This document shows, piece after piece, positions 35,957-46,922 of a stretch of 64,000 nt of DNA. Origin of the DNA: Paramarasmius palmivorus (lineage: Eukaryota > Basidiomycota > Agaricomycetes > Agaricales > Marasmiaceae); assembly GCA_037176845.1 (NCBI GenBank), contig JAYKXP010000013.1, positions 496,001 to 560,000 on the forward strand, in the 5' to 3' direction. The position numbers were made by a program, and so were the translations under genes. Under the pieces are notes generated by a model, which saw only the letters and a list, made by a program, of their open reading frames with translations, did not search any database and had not been told where the DNA came from. The first letter of the stretch is position 1; each line of letters starts with the position of its first letter.

Positions 35957-36640
35957 TTGGTCCAGCCGACGACCGCACAATGGGAGAAGATATACGCGCC
36001 ATCGGCCGCTGCAGAAAACTTCACCAAAGCCAACGATGTCCTCTCTCCCACCGATCGCGCAGCTTATCAGCAAGAGCTCTTGGTGATGAATAATCGCTCC
36101 TCCAACATCAGACGCGAAATTGCAGAATCCTTCACCCTATCCGCGAACTGCCCACATAGGTTTTGCGCGAAATATTCCTGGCATGTCTCGAACAAGATGC
36201 TACCGTTCCTACTGAGGATACCAACTTCAAGTATGTCACGCTCAATCTGACGCAAGCCGCCCACGACTCGGCCAGGTTTGTCGTCGTTAGCGAGGAGTGA
36301 CACTATCTTCCCCATCCCTTCGGACTGCTATTCACAAGCTATTCAGCTTCACATACCTGAACCCGACACATCATTACAAAGGATTGGAAGTATACTTGCA
36401 TCTCGCTTGCGCCAATTATGGTCTCTTACACAAACGGTCGTAATTATCTCCGACGATCCAACAAATCCAAGTCACCCACTTCTTTCCATCCTCTATTCCT
36501 ACTATTCGGGATGAGAAATAGTGCGAATCATGCACGTAGTCGATAACCTGGACTACCATGTTTCTGTGGTCAGGGCAGACGTCCCTACCGATGTAGTCAT
36601 GCGAGTCTAGATTCTTCTGAAGCCCGGGTCGTACCACCAT
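35957..36640 (+). pseudogene. F-box pseudogene G
   Basis: Recognisable F-box family member broken many times. Segments in order, in changing frames: IYAPSAAAENFTKANDVLSP; ILHPIRELPT-stop-VLREIFLACLEQDA; LGQVCRR-stop-RGVTLSSPSL; LHIPEPDTSLQRIGSILASR; DDPTNPSHPLLSILYSYYSG-stop; EIVRIMHVVDNLDYHV. The NRLxxIRRE coiled coil is directly fused to the F-box by a deletion. Its remains end about 350 bp from the 3' end of T2, keeping the tail-to-tail F/T layout. Confidence 0.8.
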
Positions 36641-36993
36641 TCCTCTGTAGAGCTACAACATTTAACAATACAGATTTGTTCTCGTATCTCTATCAATCAG
36701 ACCTTTTGACTAGAATGTGTATGTGAAGGCCTAGTCTGACTTTTGCCAACTCCGCGTTTGTAGGCACCGATTACATGTAAGTTATTATAGATGACTGCCT
36801 CAAGTCGCGCTAGTGAGGAAGGCCATACGGTAGGGGTGAATTGAGATAGCAAAAGCCAGAACACTACTACTTTACAAATCTGTGCATGAAAAAAGTCGTA
36901 ACATCGAAAATTTATGGCAAAAAGTCCTTGAGGTGATGCTGTACCGCAGATTGTATACTCTACTCGCGCAACATCTCGTTTGTCGACACCAGC

Positions 36994-38191
36994 TCACAAA
37001 CCCAACAACTTCTTCCACGCGCCCCGGCTCTGAGAACCCCCACGTTCTTGTCCAGGGGCAGGAATCCAAGGAAGTCCAGAAGCAGGCGCTGAAGCGGGCA
37101 CAGGCCTCTTTACTGGATCTTCATAGGCCGATTTGAAGAGCCCGACCTCAAGGCGAAGGGCCGTGCGGAACAGCTCTTGAGCCTCTTCCTCAGTCATCGT
37201 TGATTTGTATGCGTCGGCATTCTGGTCGAGGAATGCTGTAGTAAAGATATCAATATATTAGATAAACCTAGCATGAGGAGGATCGAGTCGCTCACTAGAC
37301 AGCCCATTAGCCCAATCCGGCATTACTGCGGTAGTGCTCCCTGGTGGCACATAGACATTTGTCTTGATCCAATTATTGTAGAATGTCGTGTCTTTCACCG
37401 TATTCGTATCGTTGTACAGCTGCACTGCGAGCTTGGACCATGCCTATTCCGTAGGATAAAATGAGTCCAGAAGACCAAAATTAAAAGGATTAGATACCCA
37501 ATAACACCCAATTAGAATGACGTGGAGATTGTACCAGTCTTCTTCACGCGCATTGTTCTGAAGGAACTGTCCGTACGCAATCTCTCCGATGGTCCTCTCC
37601 ACTTGAAAATCGTTTTCTGTCAAGCCGACTCCGCCCTTGTCCTCAGGCGTGAGACAGGCAGTACGCCAGGCCTCTGGGAAATCTCCCAAAGCCTGGCTAA
37701 CAGATGTGAGCTCGTCGCGGAGTTCTTGAGTGACATTATAATCGTTGTGCGGTACTGTCGCAAGCCGTAGGACTCTAAACTTGAACCAGTCCAAAAGGTA
37801 AAAGTAATCTTGCTGTAAGACATGTCAGCCCGATGAAGTTTGTTATTGCTAATCGTTGCTACTCACAACAGCATAGTGTTTGTAGGCCTTGAGAGCATCC
37901 TGATCGCCTTGAGCTGCTTTGATGCAGAGGTTGTTAGTCATGAAAGCATCCACAACGTCCTTGTTATCCTCGTTTGTCCAAAACTTGTTGATTACAACAC
38001 TATACAAACACAATGAGAATGTGCGGAGGGATAGAGTCAGAAACCTACTCTGGCGTTGCTTCTCGTGTGTTGCCGGACACCACTTCGAACACCTGGTCGC
38101 CACCATTTGCACGTCCCGTAGCAACACCATCCTCGTACATGCTGGATAGTGCAAGTTTGCCACGTAGGGACTCGAAGACTGGAGAGCTCAT
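36994..38191 (-). CDS. TenA/heme-oxygenase-like protein, copy T2
   Basis: Same five-exon layout as the other T copies: MSSPVFESLRGKLALSSMYE...; VVINKFWTNEDNKDVVDAF...YKHYAV; QDYFYLLDWFKFRVLRLATV...; AWSKLAVQLYNDTNTVKD...; then FRTALRLEVGLFKSAYED and a tail ending SRGAWKKLLGL at 36994. Candidate catalytic Asp (QDYFYL), Cys (IGCYW) and Glu (LEVGLF) are present. Shares KLAV-LYND-NT, NNARE-DWYN, GVGL and PGQE with T3, so T2 and T3 look like the inner pair of the inverted duplication. All exons are open; likely functional. The U gene ends just upstream on the same strand, so U and T2 are arranged in tandem. Confidence 0.68.
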
Positions 38192-38200
38192 GATATTAGG

Positions 38201-40085
38201 CTATGTTGGTGATAAGAGAAAGAGAGACGTCTCTGAGGGCCACTCTGCTTTGAACAGGAGGGTACTTATACCTTTCCCCTCGGCAAGAGCCCGAACAGCG
38301 CGAGTGAGAATAGCAAAGTTACGTTTGGCTGTGCCATTGGTTCCACTCACAGTGATAGGAGGAACGCATAGTGAACGCACCCTGAAATTTTGACTCTCAG
38401 GGAGTATTGAGGCCATCTGACGGACCATACGCCACTTGAATCTTAAACCTTCATAGCATTTGCCACTTCCAGTTATCCGGCGTGCCTCGCTTCGGAAGTC
38501 AGGGTTGGACAAGCTGTAGAACCCTACAAGTCCCCACAATGCTTGAGTCTCGAGGTTCAATACGAACCCTAGATCGTCTGCGTTCCGAAGAAGATAATCT
38601 GGCCTTTACATAGATCCAGAACGGATCGAGGAAAGCTGACAGTGACTGACCTCCACCTACTGGTCACGAATTGCTAAAGATGGATAAAGGAGAGAAACGA
38701 TTAGCAGAAAACTCTGAAGTTCAAAATCATCCGTACCGGGAAGGTTCACTTTCGGTCTTTTAGTGTTCAAAGAGCGATGAAAGACACAATCAAGGACTGA
38801 AAGCAGGAATACTTACGAACCTGTGACATCAATATTCAGCTTCTTCGTACCCGGGGCAGGGTCTGGTGGACGATAAGAAGTAAAAAAATCTCGGACATAT
38901 GGCTTGGAACCGTGAGGCCCACTCCACAGAATTATGTACCTTCTTCGTGGAAAGGGGACCAAAATCATCTGAGATGCGTTAGCGTCGGGACACATGCCAG
39001 CACATAGAGCCTTGAATAGACTCGGAATGTAGATAGCAGTCATATAGTATTCGTAGAGATGTCCGACGATACGAATGACCTTGTAGTTGAAGACTTCGCG
39101 GTGCTTGACAATGGGCAATTCCTACGAAACAGTTCCTGGGGCCTCTCGTCCCAGTCTGGAAGGCCCCGACCGTGACAGATCACAGAGAGGCTGATTCAAT
39201 TAGCTCTTTAGTATGTGGTACTACAAACGAGTTGAAGTAAGCACGGACTTTTGCAACACCACCTATCCGAATTCTTGAGCTCAACCACAACCTCTGCCGT
39301 CCTCAAAGGATATCAGCTGGACTTGGACCTGTGACCGATCCAGCCAGATTTTTGCCAATTCGAGAGGCCCCTACGCACTCAGGTTGTGGGTCACGTAGGG
39401 GTGAGAGCAAGTCTATTAATGACGTCAAACATCCTTCGAGAACCGGAACCCTCGGAACTAACGTACTCAAAAGAGACCGCCGTTCAGTCAGTCAAGCACT
39501 CGGTGGAATCAGGTAGTGGTGTTTGCAACGCCACCTGTGGATCCTTCACAACCTCTTCGCGTCCGACACCGTGCTGGGACTGACAATTGGCCGATGCCTT
39601 TGACGAATACATGGGGTTGAAGCCAAGAGCCGACGACTGTACATGTCCCTCAGGCCTCAGTATGGAGTGAAGCCAATCCTAGAACATGGGCAAGCGTCTG
39701 CCAAACGGTCAATCATGTCCAACACGTTGAATTCAGGGCGTAGGATGTACTGGAACGTGCATAATAGGTCAGTCCAAATTTCATGCCCGAAATGACCATT
39801 AAACGACTCACGAGAGCCGAAACCCAATCAGTCACTTTCATTCTGGTGGTACTCCCAACCCGAACCTCAGACATACGATCCAATAAACCCAAATATCTCG
39901 ACCTCAGCTCAGCCGTCCCTTCGACTTGAATTTGCCTGACAGCACCTGCCAAATGATATTCGCTGGATAGCCAAAGTCTTTGATTGAACCTACATGATTT
40001 GTGACAATTTTCGCAAAATTAGGTTTTCTACTCACCATTCTCTGGGTCTTGGTTCGAAAGCTAGGCGGAGCGTGAAAGGAAGAGC
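38201..40085 (-). CDS. Unrecognised protein, family U
   Basis: Spliced gene with good coding character but no domain I can name. Pieces 5' to 3' on the minus strand: a short first exon ending PSFRTKTQRM; QRLWLSSEYHLAGAVRQIQ continuing VEGTAELRSRYLGLLDRMSE; YILRPEFNVLDMIDRLADAC; VFNYKVIRIVGHLYEYYMTA continuing RRRYIILWSGPHGSKPYVRD; and a last exon NLETQALWGLVGFYSLSNPD continuing YEGLRFKWRMVRQMAS. Introns between 39118 and 39700 were not fixed and the exact start and stop are approximate. The last exon runs up to the T2 promoter, so the real stop may lie earlier. Decayed copies occur at 41.96-43.08, 45.08-45.29 and probably 34.9-35.6 kb. Confidence 0.45.
38263..38268 (-). promoter_or_regulatory. 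TATA box of T2
   Basis: TATAAG in context GGTATAAGTACC, about 72 bp before the T2 ATG. Flanks align with the promoter of the gene starting at 41896. Confidence 0.55.
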
Positions 40086-40114
40086 AGCCCCGAGCTAGCC
40101 CCGAAGTAGGCCTG

Positions 40115-40122
40115 TTATGTAA
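40115..40122 (+). promoter_or_regulatory. TTATGTAA motif, U-F divergent spacer
   Basis: Between U (-) and the F-box 5' relic (+). Context CCTGTTATGTAAACGATCCC resembles CCTATTATGTAAATAAATCC at 43136. Confidence 0.4.
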
Positions 40123-40301
40123 ACGATCCCCACGCCGCCCAGCTGCAGCCTGCAGGGGAGACGCCCTGTCACAGACCCTTTCTTTCATCCCCCAACACCT
40201 TTTCCTAGCCCAAACCCGGCAAGCGGGATATCAACTCTCGAGGACAGAAGCTTTTGACTCTCGTTGAATAAGTCTTCTTAGAGGTCCGTGGCTCGTTGGT
40301 C

Positions 40302-40385
40302 AAATGTTCCTCAGAAAACTGAATCTTCGCCACAGGACTACTGTTACCTTTTCTTACATCAGGATATGAGCGAGAAGATGTGAGT
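40302..40385 (+). pseudogene. F-box 5' relic (start region only)
   Basis: Aligns with the first codons of F-box D at 43309: both have ATGTTC, then AAACTGAATCTTCGC. Here the frame (MFLRKLNLRHRTTVTFSYIRI) stops after 21 codons and no F-box follows. The upstream 180 bp also align with the 5' flank of F-box D, so a U-F unit was duplicated and its F half lost. Confidence 0.6.
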
Positions 40386-40695
40386 GATTTGTGCATCGAG
40401 AATCACTGGGGTCTTGAGCAATTTACTGAAAGTCTTCGACAGCAGGTCATGCTAGTACGTGTAACGTCGGCGACGGCACAGAAATTCAAAAAGAGATGAT
40501 CTTCTCCTTCCCACTGACCTACATGTCATTTTCCACCATAAATCGTCCTTCCTGGAGGAAGAGTCAACTAATCACGTCTCACCAAGTACTCCGGACGGAT
40601 TCCTAACATTACAAGATAAGTATGCGATAATGATACAGATAGAAACTGCTCGCAAGCTTCTATGGTAGCCGCTCCAAAATCCCGATACGGTAATA

Positions 40696-41361
40696 CTATG
40701 CACCACCATGTTCGTTCCTCTCCTCCAATCCCAATACTAATGGAGCGCTACACATAGTTTTGTGCGTCTCCAGACCTCTTTGTGACAAGAAGTACTGCGA
40801 ACAACGTGTACATACCCATTGACTGGGTTTCCCATGTTGTGTGACCTCGTGTCTCCATCGATCGTGTTGTCTCGAAAAGTATGCGCCACACCCAAGGGTA
40901 CATTCGTACGACTTTTTGGTTTTGGGTCGGTGTGTGAGCATATGGGCGTCCCTTGTGTAGCTACTCGTGAATACGCGATTGCAATTTGGCTTCTGGCATG
41001 GGAAATTCCTCGGACGACGTCGAGGACCTGTCGAACTCGACGACTGCGTCGACGTAGACATATTATCAATCTCGACCTCTGCATTCTGACACGACGTCGG
41101 GGATACACCCGAGGTAGCGGGCGGGGACGATGAGCAGCTACTAGCACAAGGCGAAGCAGTGACTATTGCATCGGCCGGGCGTATCGAGGCGGGGGATCGC
41201 GGAGAGTTTGAGCTGTTGGCGTACACGTCGACGGAGCGGGGCAGTCGCGGCATCAGCGAGTCAGTGAACGAAGGTAGGTGTGATGTTCCGAAGAAAGACA
41301 TATCGGACATCGTTCCAGGCATAAGCTCGCTCGGGGGTGCTGGAAGCATGAACGATGACAT
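40696..41361 (-). CDS. C2H2 zinc-finger transcription factor
   Basis: Ser/Pro-rich N-terminal half (MSSFMLPAPPSELMPGTMSD), acidic Cys/Ser stretch, then three C2H2-type fingers: C-x4-C-NRVFTSSYTRDAHMLTH, YECTLGCGAYFSRQHDRWRH, and WVCTRCSQYFLSQRGLETH. Expected to bind DNA in the nucleus. The start at 41361 is the first Met of the long frame. A further exon pair upstream (41419-41896) could belong to the same transcript, but the visible splice sites leave a frame mismatch, so it is listed separately. No paralogue in the window. Confidence 0.8.
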   Translation of the reverse strand: MSSFMLPAPPSELMPGTMSDMSFFGTSHLPSFTDSLMPRLPRSVDVYANSSNSPRSPASIRPADAIVTASPCASSCSSSPPATSGVSPTSCQNAEVEIDNMSTSTQSSSSTGPRRRPRNFPCQKPNCNRVFTSSYTRDAHMLTHRPKTKKSYECTLGCGAYFSRQHDRWRHEVTQHGKPSQWVCTRCSQYFLSQRGLETHKTMCSAPLVLGLEERNEHGGA

Positions 41362-41418
41362 GTCGAAGTTGCCTAAACGTGTATGTGAGACTTGGAAAAT
41401 ATACAGTGACGGATTGGC

Positions 41419-41896
41419 TTACCAGCACCACTTAGATCTTTTTGCAGAATGCTGTTCTCGGATCCCATCGGTGATTCCTGACTTGATTTTTCTATCGTTG
41501 CCATTGTTAGCAAGTAGTCTTTTGAACAGATTGATTTGCATACGGTCTTCTGTCTCTAGATAATTGGAAAGAGCTTGATGTTGAGACGAAGGTGATCCTA
41601 GGGGCAAATTAGGCATGGTAAGTGGCATGGAACCCAGACTTACCTGGCAGACTTCTCCAGCGGATTTGTTCTGGCTCCTTTGACACCACCAGCACGACGC
41701 CCAAGCCATCGACATCTTCGACAGCTTCAAAGTGTATACACGACGAAGTCAAGGCGTCACAGCTGGATTGTTTCAGCAGTTCAGCCACAGGGAGCGACTT
41801 GAGCTCGAATGAGGGCCGCATTGGCGCACCATTTCCAGGAATGCGAATCACAAGCTGGAATGTGCCCAACGCCTGAAGCGGTAAAGAGAATGACAT
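41419..41896 (-). CDS. Two-exon hypothetical protein or 5' exons of C2H2 gene
   Basis: Exon 1 (MSFSLPLQALGTFQLVIRIP ... EQIRWRSLPG) joins through a canonical GTAAGT...CCTAG intron, frame kept, to exon 2 (SPSSQHQALSNYLETEDRMQ ... REQHSAKRSKWCW). No domain recognised. A TATA box in a context homologous to the T2 promoter lies about 57 bp before the ATG at 41896, and a decayed U copy lies just upstream. The gene therefore sits where a T gene sits in the 38-kb unit. Another splice may connect it to the C2H2 gene; transcript data would decide. Confidence 0.45.
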
Positions 41897-41949
41897 GATT
41901 CAAAAGTTCCTCTAACTCCTCACTTTGGACGCGAAGTACTTATACCCTT

Positions 41950-41955
41950 CCTTCA
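41950..41955 (-). promoter_or_regulatory. TATA box, homologous to T2 promoter
   Basis: TATAAG in GGGTATAAGTAC, with CGAACGTAAG about 45 bp farther upstream (41996-42005). T1 has CGAACGTAAG at 34156-34165 and T2 a close variant at about 38318. Confidence 0.5.
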
Positions 41956-41959
41956 GTAA

Positions 41960-43075
41960 GAGGAGAAACCTGGTAAGCGAGCATATGGTCGAAATCTTAC
42001 GTTCGGGAATGACATAAGTCACACATTGAAGCCCAGGTTTCTAAGGGAGTGAGTGAGGCTATAGACCAATGAATTGTATGCCACTTGAACCTTCATAGCC
42101 TCACCTACTTCTTGTTACCCGAAATATCTCATTTCGAAGTCCAGCATGGACAGGCATCAAATTCCTTCCAAGTTCCTGGAATACTGCAGTCAAGTCGAAG
42201 TCCGAACAAGACGGCTTTATAATCCTTTGCTGTTCAGGGCCGCAGTCACCGGACGATGTTAGATAGTGACCGGCCTAAGTTTGCCGGTATCCCGGTTGCC
42301 AGTCACAAATAGCTGGCTTTTGTCAGGGAACGAAGCTGAACAGAATGAAAAGGCGACATACCAAAGTGCAAAGCCTAGGGTCCCATCATCCACGAGCCAC
42401 CATACCTCCAGGACAATCATGCCTGTGAAACTGGCCTGTTAGACAGTCTTCGAGGGATGACGTTAAACAAAGGTTCGATTAGTAAGGATTGGAAGAAGGA
42501 AGCGAATTAGCGGGAATGCATACGGCGCGGCCTGTGAGTCCTATGTTTAATATTTACTTCTTCGAGGCACCCGCGCACGGGACTGTCAAAACACCGAACA
42601 TATGTACTGACGGTTTGGGATTGTGGAGGCGAGACGGAACAAAAACACTGAGAACGTTGCGAAAATGCGAGCCCATAAATGTCCACGTTTCGCTTTCGCT
42701 CTCGGATTGTGTTCAGGGATGTCGTCAAGCTTATTTTGAGGAACCCGGCTACACAGCAAGTTTAGTCAGTCAATGATTGCACGTCGGGAGTTTGCGAGGC
42801 CTCTTCGCGTCCGACAGCTCAATACTCGACATACCCCGCACCTAATTCAAAAAAACCATAGTCATGAATTCTCATACAGCAACATCTCGTCCTCAGCTCC
42901 GCACATCTTCTTCAGGGTTTTGCAGCTGAACGTCCGCGTCATCCGTTGGGTTTTCGATGATACCTGGAGATACAGATGAGTTGTGACAATTTACACGTCA
43001 AAATATGGATATATTATACTTACCGTGTTCTGACTCTCGATTTGAAGGTTAGACAGAACGAGCCCATACTGAAAG
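41960..43075 (-). pseudogene. Decayed U-family copy
   Basis: Aligns piecewise with the U gene at 38.2-40.1 kb. First exon ends TFKSRVRTR with a GTAAGT donor. The intron shares AATTGTCACAA with the U intron. Exon 2 reads GIIENPTDDADVQLQNPEED then hits TGA codons. A 3' part (LDFEMRYFG-stop, EAMKVQVAYNSLVYSLTHSL) aligns with the last U exon (PDFRSEARRITG, YEGLRFKWRMVRQMASIL). Several stops make it non-functional. Confidence 0.55.
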
Positions 43076-43138
43076 AGACTGCAGGACGAGGCTGAAAGTG
43101 GAATCCAAGTGAAACAGCGAAGGAAACGTAGGCGCCTA

Positions 43139-43146
43139 TTATGTAA
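43139..43146 (+). promoter_or_regulatory. TTATGTAA motif, U-F divergent spacer
   Basis: Between decayed U (-) and F-box D (+), 170 bp before the F-box ATG. Confidence 0.4.
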
Positions 43147-43308
43147 ATAAATCCCACGCATTTCAGGGACTTAGACGCCCTGCCACCCCATTAATCTTTC
43201 TTTCATTCTTGGAACATTGTTCTCTCACAAAAACCTCCCAAGCAGAGTGGCCATCTTAAAGAGTATCATATCGACTCTCATCGCAAAGGTGCGTAGTTTC
43301 CTAGTCGA

Positions 43309-44978
43309 ATGTTCTCCAGCAAACTGAATCTTCGCGAGAAGATACCGCGTGCTAGTAGCCACCCAAGAATGAAAACATACTCGGATATCTCCATACGCGC
43401 TCCCTCTGCCACTGCAGAAAAACTAACAAAAACCAACGACGTAATCTCACATACCGACCGCTCAATTTACCAACACGAGCTCTCAGCAATTACCCATCGT
43501 CTCGTTAACATCAAACGCGAAATCACAGAAGCCTCAGAGAAAATTCGTACTCTCCAAGAAGAATCATCACTCCTCACCCAATACTCCCAAACATACAAAA
43601 AAATCCTCCATCCAATCCGCATACTCCCTGCCGAGGTCCTACGTATCATCTTCCTTTTCTGCCTCAACCAAGTTGCCACCTTGGTCCCCATCTCCCTTGA
43701 AGCCACCGAACACGACTCACTCGACCCAACAAAACCCCCATGGTCACTCGGTCAAGTATGTCATCGTTGGCGTCAAGTCGTTTTATCCTCTCCTTCTTTA
43801 TGGACTTCACTCCAACTTCACGTCCCAGAGCCACGGGAAACGCCGCCACATCTCATGGGTGCGATGACTCGTCAACTCGTCTCTTATCTACGCCGTTCGG
43901 GATCTCATGCATTGACCATCGTTATTATCTCTGCAACCGTGACGAATCCGGGGCCTAATCATCCTCTCCTTTGCGTGCTTTATTCGCATTGTTCAAGATG
44001 GGAGATTTTACGGCTTATGCTGATTGCGGATCCGAAGGACGGGGATGGGAACTTGAACTTGGATGTCTTGTATACGATGTCGTGTGTGGTTAAGGCAGAT
44101 CTTCCGGTGCTGCATACGGTAGAGATGTTCCTCGCGGGAAAGCTAGCAAGGGACGAAGTTATCGACGCGTTTGAGGTTGCACCTCGATTGCGGAATTTAG
44201 TGGTGTATTGTTCGTTGAGAGGCGTTGGGAGAAGCGTCAGGATGAAGCTTCCGTGGGGGCAAATAAAGCGATTTTATCGCAAGATAGCCAAGGAGAATGA
44301 GGTTGCCGTCGTTACAGGCACAGGCGAAGAACCATTGGCAGAATTGACGAACGTCACGCATTTTTATGACACACTCCGAAAAACCAACTGGCACGACTCT
44401 GAGATGGAGGTCCATCTACCATCTTTGGAAACGCTGGTTTTTGGCCTTCGCGCTGTGTGGCTTTGGGTTTACAAACGACGTTGGATTATATCGAGACTGG
44501 ACACCAACTTCGTGATCTGCGAATTCCGAGTTTGGATATACCTTCTCTGCCTGCTTTCCTTGCTTGCTCGGGGAGTAATATACAGACGATCTTTTTCAGG
44601 GACTCGGATTCGTTGGGTGTGGGTGGCATATCGAGGCTGTTGAAGTTTCTTCCTTCTTTGACGACACTGTATGTTTTGGAACCTAGACGGGGGTTGATAC
44701 AGTGTCTAGCTCGGCGCGACTCGGATAAGTTGGTTCTTCCGCGTCTGAGTTCGCTGCATTTTTTTGGTGTTGTAGCCAAGTCTCTTGATGAGGAAGAGTT
44801 CTTGAGGATGATACGTGCCCGAGTGGCTGGTATATCGCCTCTTCGTTTGTTGAGTGCACACAAAAGTGCGTTTTCGGAGGAGGCTTGGAGGAGGTTGCGG
44901 CGTTTGAGAGAGCTTGGGCTGGAAACTCGGGTTCAGAGTAAGAGTTGTAAATGGGTTGATGTGGTTATACAAGCCTAG
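43309..44978 (+). pseudogene. F-box protein D, frameshifted
   Basis: Start MFSSKLNLREKIPRASSHPR, then the family N-terminus IRAPSATAEKLTKTNDVISH, F-box ILHPIRILPAEVLRIIFLFC, LDPTKPPWSLGQVCHRWRQV and SPSLWTSLQL. At about 44440-44460 the reading frame changes: LETLVFGLRA continues correctly only in another frame, as GLQTTLDYIETGHQLRDLRI, then SRLLKFLPSLTTLYVLEPRR, and reaches the natural C-terminus WVDVVIQA at 44978. No GT-AG intron fits; a single small indel is the simplest explanation. Without it the protein ends at 44643 with an altered tail. Compared with intact copies, all other segments are present. Confidence 0.75.
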
Positions 44979-45079
44979 GTGGCGGTTACGATAAGTTATT
45001 GGCTATTCATGTATTTGGGGTCGCAACACTTGTATTTGGGTATGGAACTTGGTACCATTAAATGACAGGGATGTACACG

Positions 45080-45290
45080 AGGCAACCTGTGAAATCAATG
45101 TTCTATCAACGCTCGCGTCTCGAGAAAGCTGATAACTTGAAAAACCTCGGACATAGTACGGCTTGAAATCGTGAGCCCTTCGATAGCATGTACTCCATAT
45201 GTCGAACGCTTTGAAGCTTGAATGAACCCAGATATGGATAATCCTGAAGAAGTTCAATGGTACCGATCACCTCGTAGTCGGAGATTTGAC
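45080..45290 (-). pseudogene. U-family 3' fragment
   Basis: Reads SDYEVIGTIELLQDYPYLGS on the minus strand, aligning with FNYKVIRIVGHLYEYYMTA of the U gene at 39.09 kb. Isolated piece with no other exons. It lies tail-to-tail with F-box D. Confidence 0.45.
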
Positions 45291-45591
45291 GACTCCAAGT
45301 TCCAGTAGATTTCTAGATCTGAACCTAATACCGTGACGGAAGAACGGAGAGGTCGCAAAGGGCGCAAAGGTAAACTTATCGATGTGATTTTGAAGTAGTA
45401 CGAACCTTTGCACTACCACATGTCTGTATTCTGCCGGGAACTGACATGAGCCAACATGAAGATACAGGAAGAGAATCAGGAACCATGTCGGAACCATGTG
45501 AAAGACGTGAGAACTCCCACCGGCACCGCATCCGGCACTTGTTTTCTCGTTTTCTCCGCACCACCACCTTGCCCCACACTACACACAGACG

Positions 45592-46788
45592 ATGGGCTCA
45601 CCACCAAAACCATGGGAACGTGCAGGCGCAGGCGCCGTCGCCACCTCTTCTGCGCCTTCATTACCATCCACATCAACGCCGGTTACCACATCATCAGCGC
45701 CCACTGCGCCCACATCATCAACACAAGCGACGACGACACCTACAGTGCCTGAACGACCTTCTTCACTCCCTACCACATCCACATCCGCAACATCACCTTA
45801 TTCATCGCCGTATAACAGAGTTGGAGGAGGACTAGGCATGGGTTCGTATGGTGGTTATGGCATGGGAAGCATGTACGGTGGTGGTATGGGCGGTTACGGC
45901 TCAATGGGATATGGTATGGGAGGCTACGGTGGTTACGGTGGGATGTACGGTTCTTCTCCCTATGGTATGGGAGGAATGTACGGTGGTATGCAAGGTCCCT
46001 ATGGTATGGGCATGGGTATGGACCCCAACAACCCATCTCTTACACAAACACTCTCTCAAACAACCGAACACACCTTCCTCCTCTTACACTCGATCGTTCA
46101 AACGTTCTCTGGTGTCGCACAGATGCTAGAAAGCAGCTTCATGGCGACACATAGCAGCTTTTTCGCAATGGTCGGTGTAGTGGATCAGTTTACGCAGTTA
46201 CGGAATGCTGTTGGTGGTGTGTTGGGGTTATTTGGGCTGGTTAGGTCGATAAAGGAGCTTTTAGGGTTGGGTGGTGGAGCTGGAGGGATGAGAGGGGAAT
46301 TCAAGGATTTCAGGAATGGGAAGCCGATTCAAGGACCAGCAGCACAGCCGGCGCCTGGACCGAAAGCGAGCAAAAAACCGCTATTTATATTTTTGCTTGC
46401 GATATTTGGTGTACCATGGGCGATGACGAGGCTTATTCGTGCGTTAGCTGCACGTCAGGCTCAGGCCAACCCCAACGGTCTACCTTCGCCTTCAAATCCC
46501 AATGCACTCCAGCCGGGTCAGCAGATAGATCCCAGCTCACTCACGTTCGCACGCGCGCTACATCCGTTCACTGCATCTAATGGATCAGAGCTGTCGTTGA
46601 AGGAGAACGAGATTGTAGCGATCATGGGCAAGTTTGATCCTAAACTGGGTCAAGAAGTCCTTTTTACTGGTGGCGCAGAAATTGACGGAGACGCCGAATG
46701 GTGGAAAGGTCGTACGAGAGACGGCAGAGAAGGCTGGTTCCCTCGAAAATGGGTAGAAGTATTACCGAGGAAGGAGAAGGTTGTCTAG
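45592..46788 (+). CDS. PEX13: Peroxisomal import protein Pex13
   Basis: Peroxisomal membrane docking component that binds Pex5 and Pex14 during matrix-protein import. Single exon, 398 residues. N-terminus MGSPPKPWER with Ser/Thr/Pro linker; then a Gly/Tyr/Met-rich stretch (GSYGGYGMGSMYGGGMGGYG) typical of Pex13; a conserved membrane-associated core (TEHTFLLLHSIVQTFSGVAQ, SSFMATHSSFFAMVGVVDQF); hydrophobic segment FIFLLAIFGVPWAMTRLI; and a C-terminal SH3 domain (FARALHPFTASNGSELSLKE, WWKGRTRDGREGWFPRKWVE). Start fits the family. Intact; probably part of the ancestral backbone between the duplicated blocks. Confidence 0.93.
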   Translation: MGSPPKPWERAGAGAVATSSAPSLPSTSTPVTTSSAPTAPTSSTQATTTPTVPERPSSLPTTSTSATSPYSSPYNRVGGGLGMGSYGGYGMGSMYGGGMGGYGSMGYGMGGYGGYGGMYGSSPYGMGGMYGGMQGPYGMGMGMDPNNPSLTQTLSQTTEHTFLLLHSIVQTFSGVAQMLESSFMATHSSFFAMVGVVDQFTQLRNAVGGVLGLFGLVRSIKELLGLGGGAGGMRGEFKDFRNGKPIQGPAAQPAPGPKASKKPLFIFLLAIFGVPWAMTRLIRALAARQAQANPNGLPSPSNPNALQPGQQIDPSSLTFARALHPFTASNGSELSLKENEIVAIMGKFDPKLGQEVLFTGGAEIDGDAEWWKGRTRDGREGWFPRKWVEVLPRKEKVV

Positions 46789-46922
46789 GCGTATTACTGT
46801 CTTTTTTATGCATTTTTTCGTGTTTTTTTTACACTACCTTACTTGTTCCTGTCTGTATACCAAAGATTCGCACTTTTGGAATAGACGCCGAACCTGGTTC
46901 TGACTCTTTCCCTTAAACGCCC

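Noticed and set aside
45446..45835. His/Arg-rich frames overlapping the start of PEX13
   Set aside because: Out-of-frame shadows of the Ser/Thr/Pro-rich PEX13 N-terminus.
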